A stretch of 59,281 nt of DNA, from contig DUQV01000007.1 in the NCBI GenBank assembly GCA_012837605.1, positions 1 to 59,281 on the forward strand. Reading direction: 5' to 3'. Position 1 is the stretch's first letter. The number at the start of each line of letters is the position of its first letter. Source of the DNA: Clostridiales bacterium (GTDB lineage Bacteria; Bacillota; Clostridia; Lachnospirales; Lachnospiraceae). The notes under the pieces are model-generated. The model was not told the DNA's origin, did no database searches, and saw nothing but the letters and a program-made list of their open reading frames with translations. The position numbers and the translations under genes were made by a program. Positions 53,616-59,281 of the stretch are shown one piece after another.

Positions 53616-54263
53616 TTATTTGTTGTCGGAATCCTGCAATTCAGACAGCTTGTAAGACAACTTCATTAAGCTCTCTTCAAGGTGTACATTTTCAACAACT
53701 ACACTCTCATGCAAATGCAGATCTGTCGGAGCGAAGTTCCATATACTTTTTACACCCCATTTTACCAGATTGGAAGCAATCTGCGGTGCCTTTGCTTTAG
53801 GTAAGGTCAAAACAGCTATATCTACCGAATTCAATTTAACGAACTCTTCCATTTCATCAATGTATTTAACCTCTATACCGCGAATTGTAAGACCCACAAG
53901 TCTGGGATTTATATCAAAAATACATTTAACATAGAATCCTCTGCGTTCAAAATCTGTATAATTGGCTAATGCCTGTCCCAGATTACCTGCACCGACGATA
54001 ATCATGTTGTATTTATTATCAAGTCCTAATATTTTTCCTATCTCAGTATGAAGATACTCAACATTATATCCATATCCTTGTTGACCAAATCCACCAAAAT
54101 TATTAAGGTCCTGTCTAATCTGTGATGCAGTTACTTTCATTTTCTCACTCAGCTCTTTAGAAGAAATACGTACAACATCCTTCTCCAATAAATCTCCTAA
54201 ATAGCGATAATACCTGGGTAATCTGTCAATAACTGCCTTAGATATACGCTTTTTCTGCAACAC
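53616..54263 (-). CDS. rex: Redox-sensing transcriptional repressor Rex
   Basis: This 215-aa protein has an N-terminal winged helix (ASQIRQDLNNFGGFGQQGYGY) and a Rossmann domain binding NADH/NAD+ (IIVGAGNLGQAL). It represses fermentation and respiration genes when NADH is low. The start is GTG or the next-codon TTG right after AAAGGAGG; the 38 extra residues of the ORF track are not part of the family. It heads a series with NAD(P)HX repair (nnr), an apt pairing. Confidence 0.95.
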   Translation of the reverse strand: MLQKKRISKAVIDRLPRYYRYLGDLLEKDVVRISSKELSEKMKVTASQIRQDLNNFGGFGQQGYGYNVEYLHTEIGKILGLDNKYNMIIVGAGNLGQALANYTDFERRGFYVKCIFDINPRLVGLTIRGIEVKYIDEMEEFVKLNSVDIAVLTLPKAKAPQIASNLVKWGVKSIWNFAPTDLHLHESVVVENVHLEESLMKLSYKLSELQDSDNK

Positions 54264-54501
54264 CTTATCCTCCTTTCGGCGAATGAATCTATATGGATTA
54301 TTATATTTGATTGTTAAGAATAAGTCAATCAATTGCATAGCCAATCTGAATGTCAAAAAGCTCCTGAATCCTAGCATTACCCTAACATATCATAATATAC
54401 ATCAGCACGATTCCGACCGTGCTTTACTTGGTTTTTAGGTTATGATAGAATAATTAAGCTATGATTTTTATAACGAAGATAATTGAAAGAGGTTTTATAT
54501 C

Positions 54502-56478
54502 ATGGTATTGTCATGTAATAATATCAGCAAATCCTTTGGAACAACAGAGATTCTTAAGGATGTCAGCTTTCATATAAATGACAGAGAGAAGGCTGCCATA
54601 GTAGGGATTAACGGGTCAGGTAAATCCACTTTGCTTAAAATTATAGTTGGCGAACTGACTGCCGATGAGGGTACTGTTATTCTTGCTAAGGGCAGTACCA
54701 TTGGATATCTTTCTCAACAGCAGGATTTAACATCTGAAAATACCATTTATGAGGAGATGTACAGCGTAAAGCAGGAATTAACACAGTTAGATGAAAAAAT
54801 CCGCAAATTGGAGCTTAAGATGAAGCATGCTGTAGGAAAGGAACTGGAGCATATGCTTCAAACTTATACCAGACTGACTCATGAATTCGAAATACAAAAC
54901 GGCTATGCCTACAAAAGCGAGGTTATAGGCATACTTAAAGGCTTGGGATTTACCGAGGAGGATTTTGACAAGAGAATTAACACTCTATCGGGAGGTCAAA
55001 AAACCCGGATTGCCCTTGGTAAGCTTCTTCTTTCACAGCCAAGCATCCTTCTTCTTGATGAGCCTACCAACCATCTTGACCTCATATCTATTGCATGGTT
55101 GGAAACATACCTGTTGAATTACAATGGGGCTGTGATTGTAGTAGCCCATGACAGATATTTTCTTGATAAGGTTGTTACAAAGATTATTGAGATTGACCAC
55201 AGAAAAGCAAACACCTATCTTGGAAACTATTCTGACTATGTATACAAAAAAAACATGCAGCAAAATGCTTTACTAAGAGCATACAACAACCAGCAAAGGG
55301 AAATCAAACGCCAGGAAGAGATAATAGCCAAGCTGCGTTCCTTTAACAGAGAAAAATCCATCCGTCGGGCTGAAAGCCGCGAGAAGATGCTTGAGAAAAT
55401 CGAACGGATTGAAAAGCCTGTGGAAAATATGCAGATGCATTTTACATTGGAACCAAGGATAACAAGCGGAAATGATGTATTAAGCGTTGAAGGGCTTTCA
55501 AAATCATATGGCAATCTTAAGCTGTTTACAGATATCAGCTTTGAGATAAAGCGGGGTGAAAAAGTTGCGATTATAGGTAATAACGGTACAGGAAAAACCA
55601 CTATTCTTAAGATTATCACAAGCTCTGTGGCTCCGGATGCAGGTAAAATACAATTTGGCAGTAAGGTTCACATAGGTTATTACGATCAGGAGATGCAGCA
55701 GCTTAATCCGAATAAAACACTATTTGACGAGCTGCAGGATGCATACCCGCATCTTGATAATACTACGGTCAGAAACATACTTGCTGCATTCCTGTTCACA
55801 GAGGATGATGTGTTTAAAAAGATAAAGTATATAAGCGGTGGTGAACGGGGAAGAGTCTCACTTGCTAAGCTGATGCTGTCAGAGGCTAATTTCCTAATCC
55901 TTGATGAGCCTACCAACCATCTGGACATAACCTCAAAGGAAATACTTGAAAATGTACTTAACTCCTATAGCGGAACAATCCTATATGTATCTCATGACCG
56001 TTATTTTATTAATAAAACCGCAACAAGAATTCTGGATCTGACCGATAATCAGCTGCTTAATTATATAGGCAATTATGATTATTACTTAGAGAAAAAACCT
56101 GTAGTTGAGGCAGCATACTTAAGTAAAGTTTCTGAGGAGCGATCAAACGAAGCTCATGGCCTTCCTTGGTCCGGTACCAAGACCTCTGATATTAACAGCG
56201 ATGAACCGTTAAGTAGCAATAAGCTTTCATGGCAAAAGCAAAAGGAAGAACAGGCAAGAATCCGCAAAATAAAAAATGACCTGAAAAAGACTGAAGATGA
56301 AATTCACCAACTGGAACTAAAAAACGAAGAGATCGATACTCTTTTACTGCAAGAAGAGATCTTTACAAATCCTCAAAAACTCATGGAACTGCACACCGAG
56401 AAAAAAAATATAGAAGCACGGCTTGAAAAACTGCTGGAACAATGGGAGCAGTTGGCAGCTGAAGAGCAAAAATTATAG
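54502..56478 (+). CDS. ABC-F family ATPase
   Basis: This 658-aa soluble protein has two ABC domains: Walker A GINGSGKST with LSGGQKTRIALGK, and GNNGTGKTT with SGGERGRVSLAK. A linker with conserved arginines joins them, and a C-terminal coiled coil spans about 575-655. ABC-F proteins act on ribosomes, either as housekeeping translation factors or as antibiotic-protection proteins. The length and C-terminal coiled coil suggest the YdiF/Uup-like housekeeping type. The stop codon TAG lies inside the end of a large inverted repeat. Confidence 0.9.
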   Translation: MVLSCNNISKSFGTTEILKDVSFHINDREKAAIVGINGSGKSTLLKIIVGELTADEGTVILAKGSTIGYLSQQQDLTSENTIYEEMYSVKQELTQLDEKIRKLELKMKHAVGKELEHMLQTYTRLTHEFEIQNGYAYKSEVIGILKGLGFTEEDFDKRINTLSGGQKTRIALGKLLLSQPSILLLDEPTNHLDLISIAWLETYLLNYNGAVIVVAHDRYFLDKVVTKIIEIDHRKANTYLGNYSDYVYKKNMQQNALLRAYNNQQREIKRQEEIIAKLRSFNREKSIRRAESREKMLEKIERIEKPVENMQMHFTLEPRITSGNDVLSVEGLSKSYGNLKLFTDISFEIKRGEKVAIIGNNGTGKTTILKIITSSVAPDAGKIQFGSKVHIGYYDQEMQQLNPNKTLFDELQDAYPHLDNTTVRNILAAFLFTEDDVFKKIKYISGGERGRVSLAKLMLSEANFLILDEPTNHLDITSKEILENVLNSYSGTILYVSHDRYFINKTATRILDLTDNQLLNYIGNYDYYLEKKPVVEAAYLSKVSEERSNEAHGLPWSGTKTSDINSDEPLSSNKLSWQKQKEEQARIRKIKNDLKKTEDEIHQLELKNEEIDTLLLQEEIFTNPQKLMELHTEKKNIEARLEKLLEQWEQLAAEEQKL

Positions 56479-56845
56479 AACATATACGGGATTTCATAAC
56501 TGCACAAATATAGAACAAACATGGGATTTCATAACTGCATATATCTTATAATCAAAATGAAAGCGAATTGAGCAATAAGCTGTGAAAGAGAATTCATAAT
56601 CGTATAGGGGAGCTGCTGGTATATATCATGCACCCTTAGAAGAACGGCTGCCATATTTGTGTGATCGTAAGCGGACTTTAGTCCGATTAAGACACACAAA
56701 TATGGCAGATGTACTTGTACGGGTGTGTGATGTATATCGGCAGCTCCCCTATACGATTATGAATTCTCGTCGTCTGTTTATATCTCAATTCGCTTTCTAA
56801 TCATTATATTTGTGCAGTTATGAAATTCCGTATATGTTCTATAGT
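56474..56845. repeat. Large foldback element (about 370 bp) between convergent genes
   Basis: The ends read TATAGAACATATACGG and, inverted, CCGTATATGTTCTATA. Further matching blocks run inward: ATTTCATAACTGCACAAAT, AAAGCGAATTGAG, GAATTCATAATCGTATAGGG and TGCCATATTTGTGTG. The centre is CGGACTTTAGTCCG (56672-56685). The left arm has an extra duplication of GGGATTTCATAACTGCA. Both flanking stop codons (TAG) lie in the terminal ATAG sequence. It could be a MITE-like insertion or a giant two-way terminator. Confidence 0.9.
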
Positions 56846-57504
56846 CCCTGTTCTGTTATGTTTTGTATTGTGTTTATCATGTGTTCATGAGCAAGAGCTT
56901 CAGCTAAATCTTTATCACGTTTCTTGATGGCTTCTACAATGGCGGCATGTTCTTTTCTGGATTGTTCAGCCCTATAAGGTCTTGAGAGTGTAATCTTTCG
57001 AACGCGTTCAACATACTGATGGAAATCTGACAGCACATGATTTAATATCTTGCTTCCTGATGCCTTATAAAGCAGATCATGAAATTTATTATCCAGCTCT
57101 ACAAGCTGACTATAGTGGCTTCTTCTTGCATGAAAATCAGATAAATATAATATCTCTTCCAATTCTTCAATCTGAGCATTAGTAATATTCTCGCAAGCCC
57201 ATTTTGCACACAGACCTTCAAGATAAGAGCGTATGGTATATATATCATGAATGTCCTTCTTGGTAATTCCGGTTACATAAGCTCCTTTGTTAGGTATGAT
57301 ATTTACTAATCCCTCAAGCTCCAGCTGTCGAAGTGCTTCTCTAACCGGAGTTCTGCTTACTCCAAGCTCGGCAGCAATGGCATTTTCCTTCAGTTCTTCA
57401 TTTTCATTATAATATCCCGCCAGAATCTTCTCCCTGATAGAATTGTATACTCTACCTCTAAGAGAATACCTGTCTGCTATCTCTTTTTGAATATTGATTT
57501 CCAT
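56839..57504 (-). CDS. GntR-family regulator (FadR/FCD type)
   Basis: This 221-aa protein has an N-terminal winged helix with ELGVSRTPVREALRQLELEGLV and a C-terminal all-helical FCD ligand domain. Metal-ligand-like Asp/His residues are in ELDNKFHDLLY and RKEHAAIVEAI. Such regulators respond to carboxylates. It lies 65 bp after the isocitrate dehydrogenase gene, reading the same way, so control of that citrate-to-2-oxoglutarate branch is plausible. The start is ATG, or the preceding TTG, after AAGGAGG. Confidence 0.88.
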   Translation of the reverse strand: MEINIQKEIADRYSLRGRVYNSIREKILAGYYNENEELKENAIAAELGVSRTPVREALRQLELEGLVNIIPNKGAYVTGITKKDIHDIYTIRSYLEGLCAKWACENITNAQIEELEEILYLSDFHARRSHYSQLVELDNKFHDLLYKASGSKILNHVLSDFHQYVERVRKITLSRPYRAEQSRKEHAAIVEAIKKRDKDLAEALAHEHMINTIQNITEQGL

Positions 57505-57571
57505 CAAGGAACTTCCTCCTTAATCTACATGCAATCATGCAATTTCTCATATGCCTGCAATTTTCATATTC

Positions 57572-58738
57572 CTACAGTTTCTCAATGGTTTCCATCAGAT
57601 AATCGGCAAATTCTTCACCGGTAGCTCCTGTGTCTCTGCCTGTTATAACCAGCTTCTTCTCGGTTACAGTGCAGATATCCAATGCTTTATACAGCTTATC
57701 AGCTTCCTTAGTATAGCCAATATGTGCAAGAAGCATGGCTCCGGCACGAATCATGCTGCATGGATCCGCATATATTTCTCTGCCTTCCCTGACCATTCTG
57801 GGTGCTGAACCGTGAATAGCTTCAAACATTGCATAACGTTTGCCAATATTGGCACTTCCGGCTGTACCTACACCGCCTTGGAATTCTGCTGCTTCATCTG
57901 TTATGATATCTCCGTATAGATTAGGCAGTACTACAACCTGGAAATCCTTTCTTCTCTTCTCATCCACAAGCTTGGCTGTCATTATATCAATATACCAGTC
58001 ATCCGCTGCTATATCAGGATATTCCTTGGCTGTCTTATAGAATATATCAAGAAACTTACCGTCTGTCGTCTTAATAATATTAGCCTTTGTAACTGCGGTA
58101 ACTCTGGTCTTGTTGTTAGTCTTTGCATATTCAAATGCTGCCTTAATAATACGTTCACAGCCCTGACTTGTAACCACAGTAAAGTCAACCCCAAGATCCT
58201 CTGTTACATTGACACCTTTACTGCCTACCGCATAAGCCCCTTCTGTGTTCTCACGGAAGAATGTCCAGTCAATGCCTTGTTCAGGAATCCTTACAGGTCT
58301 GACATTGGCAAACAGATCCAGTTCCTTTCTCATGGCTACATTGGCACTTTCAACATTAGGCCAGGGATCGCCTTTTCTTGGAGTAGTTGTAGGTCCTTTT
58401 AGAATAACGTGACATTCCTTGATTTCCTCCAAAACTGCAGGAGGAATTGCTGCATTTTCCTCTGCTCTTCTTTCAATAGTAAGACCTTCTATATTTTTAA
58501 AAACCACCTTGCCGGATTTAACATCATCCTTTAATAGGTATTCTAAAACTCTCTGAGCCTGTGCTGTGATTGCAGGTCCTATACCGTCTCCACCACATAC
58601 ACCGACAATAATCTGATTCAAGGATTTGTAATCAATAAAATCTCCCTGACTCTTCATTTTCTCTACTCTTTCCAACTGCTCTGCAAGCAGCTGTCCGAAT
58701 TTCTCCTTAGCCGCTTCAATTTGCTCTGTTTTATACAT
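57572..58738 (-). CDS. icd: Isocitrate dehydrogenase (isocitrate/isopropylmalate family)
   Basis: This 388-aa beta-decarboxylating dehydrogenase has GGDGIGPAITAQ, the FRENTEGAYAVGS substrate segment, VLPNLYGDIITDEAA with the metal-binding Asp residues and EAIHGSAPR. The neighbour upstream is a citrate/homocitrate synthase-type gene, so the pair probably makes 2-oxoglutarate for glutamate. NAD versus NADP use is not decided. The start is the ATG after GGAGGTTGAAG; the ORF track adds six residues. Confidence 0.88.
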   Translation of the reverse strand: MYKTEQIEAAKEKFGQLLAEQLERVEKMKSQGDFIDYKSLNQIIVGVCGGDGIGPAITAQAQRVLEYLLKDDVKSGKVVFKNIEGLTIERRAEENAAIPPAVLEEIKECHVILKGPTTTPRKGDPWPNVESANVAMRKELDLFANVRPVRIPEQGIDWTFFRENTEGAYAVGSKGVNVTEDLGVDFTVVTSQGCERIIKAAFEYAKTNNKTRVTAVTKANIIKTTDGKFLDIFYKTAKEYPDIAADDWYIDIMTAKLVDEKRRKDFQVVVLPNLYGDIITDEAAEFQGGVGTAGSANIGKRYAMFEAIHGSAPRMVREGREIYADPCSMIRAGAMLLAHIGYTKEADKLYKALDICTVTEKKLVITGRDTGATGEEFADYLMETIEKL

Positions 58739-58822
58739 CTTCAACCTCCAAATCATCTGATTATATTATTAGGTTTTAAAATAAAATACCAGATTTTATT
58801 GTATGTTAAGGAGTCAGGGTTG

Positions 58823-59281
58823 TCAACCCACAGTTCCAAGCTCTTCCTTAGCTTTATTAATAGCACTTATCATTTCTTCGTCTGTAATCACAGTGATTCT
58901 ACCGCTGTCGTATTGTTCATCCACCCATTCCTTAACCTTTGCTACAAGAGGATGGTTCTTATCATAAGCCATGTCGCCCTTAAGCTTATAATAGCAGTTT
59001 ATCCAATGGGCAATACCGGCAAATCCGGAGGTGTTCGATACTGCTACTCTTGCAGGCCGGTTTAAAAATTTCTCAGTGTCAAAAATATTATAGATTTCCT
59101 CATTCTTAATCAGACCGTCAGCATGAATACCGGCTCTCGTAACATTGAAATTTCGACCTACAAAAGGAGTTCTTGAAGGAACTCTGTAGCCTATCTCCTT
59201 CTCATAGTATTCGGCTATCTCAGTTATTACTCTTGTATCCATACCATCAAGAGTACCCTTAAGCTGGGCATACTCAAAAAC
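58823..59281 (-). CDS. Re-citrate/homocitrate synthase-like protein, C-terminal part (truncated by window)
   Basis: The frame runs on past the ORF-track start to the window edge (VFEYAQLKGTLDGMDTRV...), so this is only the last ~152 residues of a larger gene. The segment RVPSRTPFVGRNFNVTRAGIHADGL is typical of the DRE-TIM metallolyase C-terminal region found in homocitrate, isopropylmalate and Re-citrate synthases. Position upstream of icd favours citrate or homocitrate synthesis. Which one cannot be settled from the fragment. Confidence 0.8.
   Translation of the reverse strand, partial: VFEYAQLKGTLDGMDTRVITEIAEYYEKEIGYRVPSRTPFVGRNFNVTRAGIHADGLIKNEEIYNIFDTEKFLNRPARVAVSNTSGFAGIAHWINCYYKLKGDMAYDKNHPLVAKVKEWVDEQYDSGRITVITDEEMISAINKAKEELGTVG

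Noticed and set aside
56474-56845. Insertion sequence remnant with transposase
   Set aside because: No transposase fragment can be read in any frame and no target-site duplication is apparent; it is kept as a foldback repeat only.

Overview
The window looks like a low-GC Gram-positive chromosome from an anaerobic, probably spore-forming Clostridia lineage, most likely Lachnospiraceae. The reasons are the AT-rich sequence, strong AGGAGG-type ribosome binding sites, frequent TTG/GTG starts, a MurE with the meso-DAP motif DNPR, a Rex regulator, a GerMN lipoprotein, and a citrate/homocitrate synthase-like gene beside isocitrate dehydrogenase. The genus call is inference. No rRNA, tRNA or CRISPR array was seen.

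Positions 1-7.5 kb hold most of an integrated mobile element; its left end, probably with the integrase, is cut off by the window edge. On the minus strand it encodes a small gene-V-like candidate ssDNA-binding protein, a two-TM membrane protein, an FtsK/TcpA-like ATPase, a CRESS-DNA-virus-type Rep (HUH endonuclease plus SF3 helicase) and a Tn916-type excisionase. Just upstream of rep lies a perfect 11-bp stem whose loop carries TAGTATTAC on the rep strand. This is the circovirus origin nonanucleotide, and it is flanked by tandem TGTCAG hexamers. I read this as a complete rolling-circle origin matched to the Rep, and it is the headline finding. A divergent regulator, a two-gene membrane/zinc-ribbon cargo and a ribbon-helix-helix gene with an in-frame stop complete the element.

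Positions 7.8-21.7 kb are a housekeeping run read on the minus strand: murE, priA, def, fmt, a Zn metallopeptidase, rsmB, rlmN, stp, prkC, rsgA, rpe, thiN. It closely follows the Bacillus priA-to-yloS order. Positions 21.9-29.4 kb hold a methyltransferase, a DUF434-like gene remnant, comEC, a GerMN lipoprotein, a WalRK-like two-component pair and comEA. Positions 29.5-35.7 kb carry a small transporter, argD-argB-argJ, maf, and argG on the plus strand. The argJ and argG promoters share a layout with ArgR-box-like sites.

Positions 36-47 kb are mixed: hydrolase, GDPD, MFS transporter, SpoU methylase, TIM-barrel protein, DegV, MntP, GNAT, aldo-keto reductase, AsnA, amidase, RlmH and a histidine phosphatase. 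Positions 47.8-54.3 kb form a minus-strand cluster: rex, a coiled-coil protein, acpS, nnr, alr, mazF and a CNNM-type transporter. The right end has an ABC-F ATPase, a GntR regulator, icd and a truncated synthase of the Re-citrate/homocitrate class.

Several intergenic regions hold unexplained structure: a 13/26-bp palindromic minisatellite after argG, a roughly 370-bp foldback whose ends contain the stop codons of both convergent neighbours, dispersed GGTG-CAGGCACC palindromes, a duplicated alr 3' end, and a 600-bp gap with serial hairpins that may encode small RNAs.
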